Of a stretch of 64,000 nucleotides of DNA, positions 1-10,090 are shown in pieces. Under the pieces are notes generated by a model. That model ran no database searches and had not been told where the DNA came from. It saw nothing but the letters and a program-made list of their open reading frames with translations. The DNA comes from Megalonaias nervosa (lineage: Eukaryota > Mollusca > Bivalvia > Unionida > Unionidae), in contig JAECUM010011072.1 in NCBI GenBank assembly GCA_016617855.1, positions 38,899 to 102,898 on the forward strand, read 5' to 3'. Each line of letters opens with the position of its first letter. Position 1 is the stretch's first letter. The position numbers and the translations under genes are program-made.

Positions 1-1454
1 GGAAATAAAGTTCAGTATCTTCATTAGAAAGAAGTTTCTTTTTCAACAACTTCAATGGTCCACGCACAGTGTGTCCAAAAACTTGTTCAAAGGGACTGAA
101 TCCTAAATATTCTTGAACTGACTCCCTAACAGCAAACAAAAGTAAATGAATGCTTTCATCACAATCTTTCCCCGTAGCGAAAGAAAATTTTCGAATCATA
201 TTTTTCAAAGTCTGATGAAATCTTTCTAAAGCCCCATGGCTCACAGGGTGATAGGCAGAAGATTTAAAGTTTTGAATGCCTAATTCGAGCATAACGTTCT
301 GAAAAATTCCAGATATAAAATTTGACCCTTGATCCGATTGGACAGATTTGGGAAGGCCAAATTGAGTAAAAAACTTTATCAAAGCTTTTACTATTGCTTT
401 AGTTTTTATATTCCTCAAGGGAATTTCTTCTGAGAATCTTGTTGACGCACACGTAATGGTCAACAAATATTGGTTGCCTGACTTGATCTTAGGTAACGGA
501 CCAACACAGTCTACCATAATTCTGTTAAATGGTTCGTCAAATGAAGGAATGGGTTGCAGATGAGCCTTAGGTATCTTCTGATTGGGTTTTCCTACCATTT
601 GACAAGTATGACAAGATCTGCAGTATTTGCAAACATCACTTTTGATTTTTGTCTAATAATAGTGAGCCAAGATCCTGTGATAAGTCTTATTAATCCCAAA
701 ATGACCAGCCAGAGGAGTTTAATAGGCCAAACTAAGTATTTCCTGTCTGTAAGATTTTGGAATTATAATCTGATAGTTCACTGACCACTTGTCACCAGCA
801 GGTACCTCGGAAAGTCTCCATTTTCTCATAAGAATTCCATTTTTAATGAAATAACAGACAGGTACTTCAGTAGCTTCAGTATCACTAATGGCCCTCTGAA
901 ACAAGCAGGAGATCTCACGATCTTTTTCCTGTTCGATGACAATTGATTGTCGTTTGTCACCCTGATCAGAGAACAGGGAACGAGTAGTAAAAAGAAGATC
1001 ATTGTGATCAAAACCTTTTGATTGATCCAAATAAGGAGTGAAGGTGACCTCATCAAAATGCCTGACCAATACATGTGTCAGCTAAAGGAAGACTTTCCTT
1101 ACCAAAATCATTCTCAAGAGATTTCTTTGCCATAGCTCTTGTAACTGCACAAGCTGGGTATAAATCAGGGAATTCTTTTTCAATAGGATCAAATTTCTGA
1201 TCCAAAGAAGGCTTGAAAGTTGCAAGTGGATTAACCACAATCTTGTCTCCAGCTAGGTCGTTGCCTAGTAACAAATGAATGCCCTCAACGGGTAAAGAAG
1301 ATACAATACCGACTGTCACACGTACCTGAAACTAAGTCTGATGAGAAATTTACACAATGGAGAGGAACATTAACAAAGCCGCTCTCAACTCACTGAATAA
1401 GGACACTCTCATTAGAAGAAGACTTCTCAGAAAAAGGCAAAGTACCTGATAATA
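1..1454 (-). mobile_element. Gmr1-like Ty3/gypsy fragment: protease end and integrase
   Basis: Read leftward, this is a piece of the same retrotransposon family as 37400-42783. The protease tail (motif LLLGNDLAGDK, about 1053-1319) is followed by the integrase N-terminal linker and zinc-finger region (about 719-1069) and then the DDE core, which runs off the window at base 1. The first catalytic Asp is present (IMVDCVGP, near 510-530). Frames are broken several times, so it is a pseudogene. Homology to the plus copy stops abruptly at about 1453, where the helicase relic of a different element begins. The reverse transcriptase would lie beyond the window start, in keeping with integrase-before-RT order. 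Confidence 0.85.
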
Positions 1455-1475
1455 AAAGATTCTGAGAAGCTAAGA

Positions 1476-1819
1476 TTTATATTCCAGGACCGAATGAGAA
1501 GCAAAAACTCCTTCTTAATCATATTGTTGTTGTTGATGTGAATGCCGTTGAGAGCGCATTAACGATGGACAAATCTCCGTGGGCGCTAGGATACGCTATA
1601 AGGATTCACTCATCGCAGGGTTTAACTATTTTTGATACAAATATCTGGATTATCGATGATAGGATCGAATAGTCAAATTTAGTTTATCTAGCAGTGTCGA
1701 GAGTCAGAAAAATTTCTCAGTTACGAAGGGTTGTAATGGCTCGTATGATGTTCTATGAAATTATCACTAACGATACTGAAGTTGTCGAGAAGAAATTAGC
1801 TGTTTATCAGCAATCTTAA
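1476..1819 (+). pseudogene. Pif1/RecD-like helicase, C-terminal fragment
   Basis: An SF1 helicase tail in one frame. It shows the late motif IHSSQGLTI (near 1606-1632), a WIIDD segment and then YLAVSRVR (near 1687-1710), the UvrD_C_2/Pif1 C-terminal signature. One in-frame TAG at about 1669 stands where family members usually have Trp. A natural stop follows at 1817-1819. The N-terminal two thirds, including the Walker motifs, are missing because retrotransposon sequence abuts at about 1454. The neighbours (HNH, integrase, PLA2, packaging ATPase) suggest it belonged to a Polinton-like DNA element, not the host. Family assignment is by motif only. Confidence 0.6.
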
Positions 1820-1858
1820 AAATATAAAGGTGATTTTTACCTGGATATTGAGTTTATT

Positions 1859-2040
1859 ATGACACTGAAAAAACGACAGAATAATAATTGTGCGAGTTGT
1901 AATACAGTAATGTTGTGGCAGTATTCGAATAATAATCCAAGACAATTCTCTTGGTCACACACGCGAGAATGTGATATTGACCTGTCTTGAGTGTAATCGA
2001 CTCAGGGGTGCTAGTGCTCTGCTTTTACAGAAGTGAAGGT
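1859..2040 (+). pseudogene. HNH/zinc-type nuclease fragment
   Basis: A short reading begins at ATG 1859 with a CxxC pair (NCASCN). After a frame change it continues as GHTRENVILTCLECNRLRG, the H...N...CxxCN end of an HNH-type fold such as the endonuclease VII/HNH zinc domains. It lies 40 bp after the helicase stop on the same strand. It is broken by a frameshift near 1960 and an in-frame TGA. Function (DNA nicking) is inferred from the motif. From 2040 to 2283 I see no gene. Confidence 0.4.
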
Positions 2041-2283
2041 GGTGGTAATCGTGTATCTTCAGGAATTACTTGTAATTGTTCACGTAGAAATCCACGCTGA
2101 GGAGCAGTTGAATCTAATCTGTAGATTGAAGGTCTACCCGTGGATCTAACCACGCTGAAAAGTTTACGTGTGGTCACGCTCCAAATAGGATCAGTTGCTC
2201 TTTTTTTACCCCCTTCAAGTTCACCAGGTTAATATAAATATCTTACAGTCACATTGCCCAGTACTGGTTGTTTTGAAGAAGAG

Positions 2284-2936
2284 TCACGTCGTTGTATTGA
2301 TATATGTTTTTTTTGTGATCGCATTCATGGTTTTCATAGAAGTCGCACGAGTAATTTCATTATTTAATGCAGGCATCACACTTAGTAGTCTTGCAACCCA
2401 TTCACGAGATCTTTTATCCCCGGACTTAAGGTCAGTGGATATTTCCTTTGCAAACTGATATCCAAATAAACTCTCAGCAAGTGTTCGATCAAATCGTTCA
2501 ACGAATGCCTGATCGCGATGAATTGTGGTATGTCCTTGTCTGATTTTAACGTTACGTTTATTCATCAGAGATGATACTGCACCAAGAAATTCTTTGCCAG
2601 GATCGATCTGTAGTAGCTGTGGCCATCGTAGGATTCTCGTTGATAAATTCGTTCAAACACAGATGCAACTTCAGTTGATGTTTGTGTTGATAGTAGTTCT
2701 GCTTCTTTACATCTACTTGCAACATCAACGACAGTTAACGCGTATTTGTATGTGCATGATTGACGTCTACCAATTTTAATAGTATCATGAGGTAAAAATA
2801 AAATGTCTGCCTGATGAACTTCATTGGGAGTGCTGACATCAAAATGTGCACACTGAATTTGTTTAGGTGGTGGTAGATAAATTTTCCATATTGCCTGTCG
2901 TGCTAACCAATTTGCAACGACAGAACGTTGTGACAT
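2284..2936 (-). pseudogene. Retroviral-type integrase (rve), Polinton-like relic
   Basis: Read leftward. A first block (2936 to about 2630) carries FDV, PNEVHQADILFLPHD and KYALTVVDVAS, with the first catalytic Asp in HQADIL. After a frameshift near 2626 the second Asp is in QIDPGKEF and the Glu in AFVERFDRTL, giving a complete DDE set. The core is about 215 codons, normal for an rve domain. I see no chromodomain downstream. The wording of the motifs is unlike both Ty3/gypsy families here and the integrase of the 9036-25638 element, so it marks a separate lineage. It lies back-to-back with the helicase/HNH block. Confidence 0.65.
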
Positions 2937-3059
2937 TTGATGCTAATGTTCTAATCGCTGCTGTACCCCTCCAGTATCCTCTTGGGCTATAATAAATCTA
3001 TTCCATTATAATAGTTATCTATGATTAATTACCAGCCCCAAGCACTAGTTTACCTTTCA

Positions 3060-3450
3060 TCGCAGATTTTACTAGGAAGCTAGCAAGTTTTTCTCTGACA
3101 GATTTATTTTTTTATGGAATTTAACGAATGAATCAAATTCACATCTGCAGTATGTCGTTGTTGTAAGTCTTTATTTTTATACGCAACATCATGAACGTTG
3201 CATGCTTGATCAATCACATTTATTGGATACTCTCCTGGTCTTGGTTGGTCTCGCACGTCAAGTCGGATATCATGTAGGGTTTCAGGACCATAATAATTAT
3301 ATCCAGGGAGATGTTTATCTCCAGCGTATTTAGCCCATGGAGTTCCTGGTAATTTTCCCAGTGAAGCAGCGATATCACGACCTGTCTTCGTACGAGACGA
3401 AATAAATCTGTATTTGTTTGTACCACATTTTACATACTTGCCCGTGAGTG
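3060..3450 (-). pseudogene. Parvovirus-type phospholipase A2-like protein
   Basis: Leftward reading with the hallmarks of the small PLA2 domain found in parvoviral VP1 and many Polintons. A calcium-loop motif HLPGYNYYGPE lies at about 3290-3325. It is followed by the catalytic helix DQACNVHDVAYKN (about 3170-3215) with the His-Asp dyad. Upstream is a TKTGRDIAASLGKLPG linker. The expected loop GPGT is GPET here. The long open frame over this stretch (3220-3426) is a shadow in another frame. Several frame changes make it a pseudogene. A membrane-lytic role during entry is the family inference. Confidence 0.6.
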
Positions 3451-3554
3451 CACGCTATTTATTTATTGTTATTGTTGTTGTTAACCCACTGGTGGGGTGG
3501 ATGCGCTGCATCGAACAGAATAAAAATTCATATTATTTAATATATTTGTACAAC

Positions 3555-4223
3555 ATGGATGTCATTGACTTCTCAGCTACACGATAGCAAGAGCCAATCA
3601 AGCATCATGCAGTGCTACCAAATTCTATCAGAGCAATTATAATAGGTCCTTCTGGGTCTGGTAAGACGCAATTATTGCTTAATCTGATAATGAGATGGCT
3701 CAAGTGGGACAAGTTATATTTAGTGGCACCATCTGTAGATGATCAGTGATGCTACGATGTGCTTAAAGATTTTAATTAAGAAGCGAAGTTGTTGGATGAA
3801 GATGAAGATAATAATGATATTATTGATTTTATCACTGATATTAATGAAGCCCCATCTGTGGATGATCTCGATTTACGTATTAATAATCTCGTAGTGTATG
3901 ATGATGTGATGCTGGACAATCAAATCCAGCTCGGATATTTTCTCGAGGCATACACAAAAACAGATGTTACATATGTTACTCAGCGAAATACACAATTACC
4001 TAAAGTTATCAGAGACAATTGTAATCTTTTATTTGTGTTTAATGGAGTGGATACACAAAATCTGCGAAACATTCATCAGACTTGTTGTTCAGGGGATAAG
4101 GATGTGATTAAATTCAAAAACTTCTTTTCAAAAGCTCAAGCTACCCCACACGGATTTATCACAATAAATTTACATGATCCTCGGTCGAGGTATCGTGTAG
4201 GTCCCGATGAAATTTGTGATTGA
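3555..4223 (+). pseudogene. FtsK/HerA-type DNA-packaging ATPase relic
   Basis: A 222-codon reading in a single frame, from ATG 3555 to TGA 4221-4223, interrupted by three in-frame stops (TAG 3585, TGA about 3747, TAA about 3777). The Walker A motif GPSGSGKTQLL lies near 3650-3680 and the Walker B motif NLVVYDDVM near 3886-3912. A later conserved block (TYVTQRNTQLPKVIRDNC) fits the sensor region of A32-like viral packaging ATPases. There is no frameshift, so decay is by point mutation. It differs strongly from the ATPase at 12681. Together with the nearby integrase and PLA2 it supports a second Polinton-like element. Confidence 0.75.
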
Positions 4224-4601
4224 GAAACGCAGCAGCATGGAGGGCGACGACATCGAGTGAGTGAGCGCGTGAGCAAACAAACATGCCATACAAAACAAAA
4301 ACATAAATATAAAAAAATAATGTAACAAAAGCTAACACAATTAGGAAAGTTTCGGGTCGGTTAGAGGCTTTGGTTTGACGTTATTGACGTTTGTAATTTC
4401 ATCTCCCTAGGAAGCTTTATTTTCGCGAAATAGCTCTTCTAAAAAATGTTGTAGTATTCGCCCTCCCTGCTGCTATCGTTCACCGTCCAGATCGGTTCCA
4501 TTTACTCCAGAGATCGAAAGAAGAGGCACAAGGCATGAATGTTCTGGCTTAAACAGTGCAGCGGTAATATATTTGCTTTAGATCTCTGCTGACTTGGGTT
4601 G
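4224..4601. other. No gene recognised
   Basis: AT-rich sequence after the ATPase relic. It may contain the first codons of a further gene of that relic (ATG at 4284), but the reading stops within ten codons. No terminal inverted repeat could be found here. Confidence 0.3.
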
Positions 4602-4666
4602 GTATGTATGTATGTACGTATGTATGTATGTATGTATGTATGTATGTATGTATGTATGTATGTATG
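4602..4666. repeat. (TATG)n microsatellite
   Basis: About sixteen tandem tetranucleotide units with one TACG variant. It directly abuts the LTR-like repeat that begins at 4667. Confidence 0.95.
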
Positions 4667-5120
4667 TGTCACGACTCTACGGCCAAAAACCTAAGTAACA
4701 GAAAGAAGCAAACCCAACAAGTTTTGTAAAACTTAACTAATAATTTATTATCAAACTTATAAATGAAAAATTTAAGAGGAACTTAGAGTATTATAAAGTT
4801 AATCCTAACTAGTCCTTATAAAGGTCTATGAAGGTCCTAAATGAATGAAAAGTCCAGTATAAATTTCAATACCGGATATGTACTGGTCCTCCAAGAACCG
4901 TGACGTTGTCAAGATGGCTTTGTCCAGAATTCCTTCGATTATTTATAGCAGTTTCAGAATAATATTATAGTCCCAAATAATGAGCACTTTCTATTTCCAC
5001 TACATAGTTTAAACAACTTTTTGGCTCTAATAATGTCTAAGTATAACATAAAATACATCTGCAGACTTACAACAGGAACACAATAAGCATGAACGACTCC
5101 TCTGATTGCTTAATTTGCGC
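4667..5120 (-). repeat. LTR-like dispersed repeat, copy A (probable solo LTR)
   Basis: Begins TGTCACGACTCTA and aligns by eye with 26874-27300 over about 430 bp, for example at CAACAAGTTTTGTAAAACTT and ACTTACAACAGGAACA. The start (TGTYACG, then GTAACAGAAAGAAG and CAACAAG) resembles the reverse complement of the Gmr1-like LTR end at 60168, so I read it as a solo LTR of a related family on the minus strand. The far boundary is uncertain and no internal coding sequence is attached. Confidence 0.55.
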
Positions 5121-8019
5121 ATGAAGCATGAAGCTCATCAAGCCCCCCCCCCCTTTCAAATAAATAAAACATAAAATGCAATTATTTAATATATACGTTT
5201 GATTAATAACACCACTAAAGCCTTTATTTCGATTTCTCCCTATTTTACAATTGTTATCAGCTTGTCCTAGAGTCAGCATTTCTTGGGTGAGATAGCTACT
5301 TTTGGCATCAACGGGACATTCTCTCGAATGCAATCCTCATGAGCACAATGCCTCAGACATTGATTTTTTTTGTGCATGCCCATTCTAAATTCTATACTTG
5401 TATTTCTTTAACGAAGCCTCGATGTCTATGTCATCTATAGTGTATTGTATGCTAAGAATTGCCTTTCAAATCAATCATATGTACAATTAAATGAAGTTCA
5501 AATGCAAATCAGTACCTACGAGTTGAGCAACTAGGTCGTTGTTGTCATCGACCCAAACCAGTTTATTATTATTTTTTTTTTCAAGATCAAACGAGAAACC
5601 TGCAAACGTCCGACGTGGAAAATCAATGACGTTATTTTGATGCCGCGATTGCTTTTTATTACAGACTACATTGACACGATTTCGGAACTGAAAGTTACAG
5701 AATCTGGGAATAAGCGGAGGACTTATCATGTACGGAAATCGAATTCGACGGATGCAAGAACTCATCGACGATACTAATGTTGCAACGGAACAATACATGA
5801 ATGTGAAAATCTGTGAGCAGCCAACTGCTTTTAATGTTGTGACTGGCAATATCAAATTGCCACACAAACGTACGCATATGTCTTGTAGACTTACAGGGAG
5901 CATATCTCATAATATTTCATGCATCACGTGTAAATATCAATATGCTTTATTCCAAAGGCAATTTTAGACTTGTCACTGATTGACCCAGATATTATTTCTT
6001 AATTGTGTTCGTGCATTCTATTGCCTCTTAGTATTAAATTAGTAAAACAAGGACAATCATCCAAAGAGCTGAAATATTAAAGTCAAGAGATTCTGTTTTT
6101 TAGGTCAGATCCCAATGACAAGACATGGAATATTTTTTGCTGCAGAATCTTTCATGATTAACAATTTTTAAAGAAGACAGATATGTGGAATAAATATGAA
6201 ATTGGAGCACTATGAACCGTTTTTGGAGTTTATATTTAAAGACCTCTAACCTTGTATATATGGTGGATGCATCGGTCTCTACAGTTTGCAGCGTTGGGTA
6301 TATTTAATCAGCTGGGTGAGCGTGAAAACATTAATAGTTATTTTGCATCGGCTGTCAGCGAATATCTATACGAGGATCAAATAGAAATCTATAGTTGACA
6401 TCACCATGATGGGCCAATCCCAGCTCGAGGCCAGCTTGAAATCATCGTGTTTGCACGCTAAAACACATGGACGCTATCAGGTGTGAATACATCCAAGGGT
6501 TATTTCTACAACGATGAGCTGGAATTCAACGACCAGTCCACCGTGATAAAATGTTCCATCAATTACATCAAACCAGATCAATCGCCAAAAGAAAGAAAAA
6601 CCCAACAATGACGCGCTTGTCCATGTAACAGTTCTTGGACGAAAACTAGAAATTCTCGCTGCCGCATAAAGCAGTCTCAGCACATTTTCCAAGCTGTACT
6701 CAGCGGCCATCGAAGATAAAACAATTACCACAGTGGAGTTAGAGATGGTGTTGGCGGAAATGGGAAACTCCGGACGACAATGCACAGATAAGGCCATCCG
6801 GTGCATCAATGGAAATCTCCGCTTCTCCAGTGGAGTATTTCTCTTTTGAAGCGTTAAAATACATATAGAGTACCCCAAAGACAGGCACAACAGCACTAAA
6901 TGTACCTAGGGCTAATATTCCGTATAGACTGGCTATACTACTAGTTAAATATAAATTGTGTTGGCCTGTTTACATGTGTCACGAGTTTTCATAAAAATCT
7001 TTTAAATGAATGTATGTTGGTCTACCGTTTTAAGCTCTCTAATTGGTTAACATTTTTGGCATTAGGAATAATTTTGGTGATTGTGTGCTTGAAGGCGAAT
7101 TTTACCATTTTAGCCCTCAGCATGCTCAACATTGTTTAATTGGTTGAGATGAAATTTAATTTACAACATCCATTTCATTCCATTACTACTACCTGAATGA
7201 ATCAAATAAGGTTTGGTCATGTAGGGTTGTGTCCCTTAAGCTCTTGCTTGTGACTGACCAGGAGAAAACGATCGGAACAAGACTCAGCAATTTCTGTCAG
7301 GTATTCGAAATAACCTGGGAAACGGTTGTAGGAATACACATCACTTTGACGTGTTTGGTGACTCGCTTCTGGCGGAGTGTACCACATAAGTCACAGCATC
7401 AAAGACTGCAGATTCCGACTGTGATTGTCTCCTTCGGCTGTCACGTTATTTCAGGTGAAAAAAAGTAGTTCAGAAGATGTTTCTCAATTGCTACGAATTA
7501 CATCCGTGGTTTCTCTCTCGACTTGACGAAAAAGGTTCGATTCCAGTATAAAATATAACAAATAAAAACAATGGTGCTACTGAATACCTCAAAGGTAGAA
7601 CAAAGACTAAGACAATAAATCAGCCCCGCATCTATAGCGATATTGACTTTCGGTTTAGGGGCTGATATCGCATATTCATAAAAACTTGCAAGACCCCGCA
7701 CACAGCGGTTCATAGTTTATATACATAGAGCAATTTTTCGCCGCTGATGAGCTACGGTCGGCTGAATGGTTCGTTTGCGATATGTACATACTATTTCCGG
7801 ATAAAATCACGTGTTTGACGACTTGTAAATCATCGTGGAATAGCGCAAACCTCCGTACTGTGGTCATTTTGAATTTCGCGCTAAATATATCTGTTACCAA
7901 ATACCAGTAGGTGTCTAAACTGTACGCAGAGCAAAACTGCACATTTTAATAAACAGGTGACATCAGACCCACATAGAGTCTATTAGTATCAACACAGATT
8001 TGTGGGTTTGATTTATCGG
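5121..8019. other. No recognised gene; scattered coding-like remnants
   Basis: Unique-looking sequence. Short open frames occur, for example 5728-5967 plus. A plus-strand stretch at 6480-6840 reads as protein-like between stops (a piece with VTVLGRKLEILAAA, then VELEMVLAEMGNSG). I recognise none of them. They could be old mobile-element relics. I see no tRNA or rRNA. Confidence 0.3.
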
Positions 8020-8720
8020 ACAAGGCAAAGACGGGCAAAACATTTACTATAGTGGAAAATATTTACAGTTGATAAAAATTAATAAAAATAAATCTATACG
8101 AATAGAAATATTTGCATTTTCTATGTGTTTATCGTTCTTTTCCTTAAATATATATTTGTTCTCAACTTTGTAATGAATTTTGTTAAATATTCAATAAGGC
8201 ATTTGATAAAAACAATAGAATCTTCTCATTATTATTTGTAAAATATTATTCGATTTAATACTGACGCAGAACATTGCCCTTGAGTGTCTCTTTATTCCTT
8301 TCATGTACATATTGCAAGTACGGGAGAAAGGGAAGTGCGCAAAAGACAAGCAAAGACATTTTAAACTTCAGTGAACTGGAAATATCCTGTTCGTGATATA
8401 CCTCTTATCAAACGAAATATAAGATCTATGTCAATAATCTATGCGTTGATATTTGTACATTTGTAGAATGCGTGTATTTTGCTAGATTTTCATTCAGTGA
8501 TTTTCATTTTAACATATATGGAAGCTGAATTTTCTTTACTTATTATTTCTACTCTCTCTTTTTTATTGATCATGAAAAGTCCATCAGGAAATCTCTAGAA
8601 TATTTAATTACGATAAGTGCTGAGGGAACAAATAAGGCACGCAGGACATGGCAGAGACACGCAAAGACCGGCCAAGACTAGGCAACGACGGTGCAGATAC
8701 GTTATACACTTACAATTCTG
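8020..8720. repeat. Dispersed repeat with degenerate decamer clusters, copy 1
   Basis: Three clusters of a degenerate ~10-bp motif (GGCAAAGACG / CGCAAAGACC type) lie near 8020, 8325 and 8640, about 310 bp apart, with AT-rich sequence between. The block matches 33540-34060 in inverted orientation, for example at GAAATATAAGAT and AATCTATGCGTTGATA. The Polinton inserted about 300 bp to its right. No coding capacity. Confidence 0.6.
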
Positions 8721-9030
8721 AAAAATATTTATTTTTGGTATAAAATTTGCAGTAAACTGTAGGGAAGTGCTACTGTAATCCAATTAACACGTATTTATAA
8801 TCACAAATGGTAGAGTAGTCACGCGCTATCCAGAAATCTATTAAGTCAGTGTCAGCACAAGGACAATTGATTATTCAATATGTACGTTAATTAATCTGTG
8901 ATTAGGATTTTCCATCTTTATTTCTCTTGCATTCCCTTTTGTGCATTTTTATGTAATGTTTAAATACTAAGCAACATCATTTCTCCGCTTTTAAGCATCT
9001 CAGAAGTGAGTCATTAATCTATATTGCATG

Positions 9031-9035
9031 CTTGA
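9031..9035. repeat. Target-site duplication (left), CTTGA
   Basis: CTTGA immediately precedes the left terminal repeat and is repeated at 25639-25643 immediately after the right one. Polinton integrases normally duplicate 6 bp. Here 5 bp match; the right side continues with C, which may have been lost on the left. Confidence 0.75.
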
Positions 9036-9271
9036 AGTAGTAAAGGTAAACCAGGGTTCTAGCTCAGAGACCCTTCTTACCCCTCTAAAACCCTTCTATG
9101 TTGAAATTTTCTTCAGCTCCGATGATGACATTTACATTTCAGACAAAATAAAGGGTCTCTGATCTAGAAACACTTGTTTTCTCACCTATACGTATTTACC
9201 GAAAGACTCATCACGGAATTTCCAGAACATATATAACATTGTCAGGTAAAAGATCGCAGAAATTCCAAACA

Positions 9272-9432
9272 ATTACGTAATGGAAATTCCAAAGAACATT
9301 CTAGAAATTACGTAATGAAAATTCCAAAGAACATTCTGGAAAATTACGTAATGGAAATTCCAAAGATTATGTAATGGAAATTAAAAGAACAGTCTAGAAA
9401 TTACGTAATGGAAATTCCAAAGATTACGTAAT
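9272..9432 (+). promoter_or_regulatory. Composite array of heat-shock elements, ATTACGTAAT and kappaB-like sites (left)
   Basis: Six ATTACGTAAT palindromes start at 9272, 9307, 9343, 9366 (ATTATGTAAT), 9400 and 9423. All match RTTAYGTAAY, the PAR-bZIP/NFIL3 consensus, which also overlaps C/EBP-type sites. Between them lie trimeric heat-shock elements of form nGAAnnTTCnnGAAn: perfect at 9293-9307 and 9328-9342, one mismatch at 9386-9400. GGAAATTCC, a kappaB-like half-palindrome, follows the palindromes at 9282, 9353 and 9410. Site spacing is 35, 36, 23, 34 and 23 bp. The array ends 27 bp before the TATA box, as an enhancer would. Factor identity is inferred from consensus only. Confidence 0.7.
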
Positions 9433-9459
9433 AGAAATTTCGCGTAGGCTTTGTAACGC

Positions 9460-9527
9460 TATAAAAGGCATGCAAAATTTTTCTCCGTGCTCATTCGGCA
9501 AGTGGATCTGTATCTGAGCAGGTAAGT
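9460..9527 (+). promoter_or_regulatory. Core promoter and 5' splice site (left TIR)
   Basis: TATAAAAGG at 9460-9468. The initiator-like TCATTC at 9491-9496 puts the start A at 9493, about 33 bp from the first T of the TATA box. CAG|GTAAGT at 9519-9527 is a perfect consensus donor. This would give a ~29-nt non-coding first exon transcribed rightward into the element. The same layout is present in the other TIR. Confidence 0.65.
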
Positions 9528-9562
9528 GAAACATTTGTTTGAGATTATTTTATTTCTAAAGT

Positions 9563-10068
9563 TTAGACAAAATTGTATACCCTATCATCATCATATTTTG
9601 TTTGATAATTATTTTCGTACTTGCTAACTCTCATTGGCAGAATATCTGTTAACATACTGTCAATAATACGAAACTCTCGTACTAAATCGTCGCTATCATA
9701 TTTTACGCCTCGCAAAAATGATCGTATCTGATCAAGTAATATTTTGTAAGTTATACTTGCTGTTTTACAAGCATTTTTTGGTCTCAAGTCGAGACACAAT
9801 TTTTTTTACACGCCGTTGAAAGAGAAACACCAACACCAGATATTATTAATAAAAACGGGTTTAATGATGCTCCACTTGAAATTATACCAGAGCATGTCAT
9901 CAGCTATGGTAAATATGATATCACTCGAAGTATTCTACTTTAATATTTGTAACATCGTTTTACACACCAGAGGTTTTTATGATAATATCTGTAATATTGC
10001 ATTAGAGCGTCAACATCTTGTTTTGGAGTTTCTTCTGAAATATGATTGAAATCGATGATTTTTTTCAT
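9563..10068 (-). pseudogene. Unknown leftward gene remnants
   Basis: Two short leftward readings: 9940-10068 (begins MKKIIDFNH, 42 codons) and 9563-9799 (78 codons, with LLDQIRSFLRGVKYDSDD and DILPMRVSKYE). They may be parts of one broken gene at the left end of the element. I recognise no domain. A competing plus-strand reading at about 9823-9943 (contains PLEIIPEHVISYGKYD) also looks protein-like and could be a small exon behind the left promoter. Confidence 0.3.
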
Positions 10069-10090
10069 TATACAATATTTGTTTACAGTT

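Larger units (their letters stand above)
9036..9527 (+). repeat. Left terminal inverted repeat
   Basis: Matches the reverse complement of 25146-25638 nearly end to end, with scattered substitutions. The outer 200 bp are simple; 9214-9432 holds the binding-site array and 9460-9527 the core promoter and splice donor. Similarity ends right after the GTAAGT at 9522-9527. Confidence 0.95.

Noticed and set aside
3220..3426. 68-codon minus ORF as a gene
   Set aside because: It is out of frame with the PLA2 motifs that occupy the same bases.
6477..6896. 139-codon minus ORF as a real protein
   Set aside because: The plus strand of the same stretch reads more protein-like between stops, and neither reading has a recognised domain.
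9272..9432. CRISPR array
   Set aside because: Regular repeats, but spacers are themselves repeated, spacing alternates and the array is inside a TIR of a eukaryotic element.
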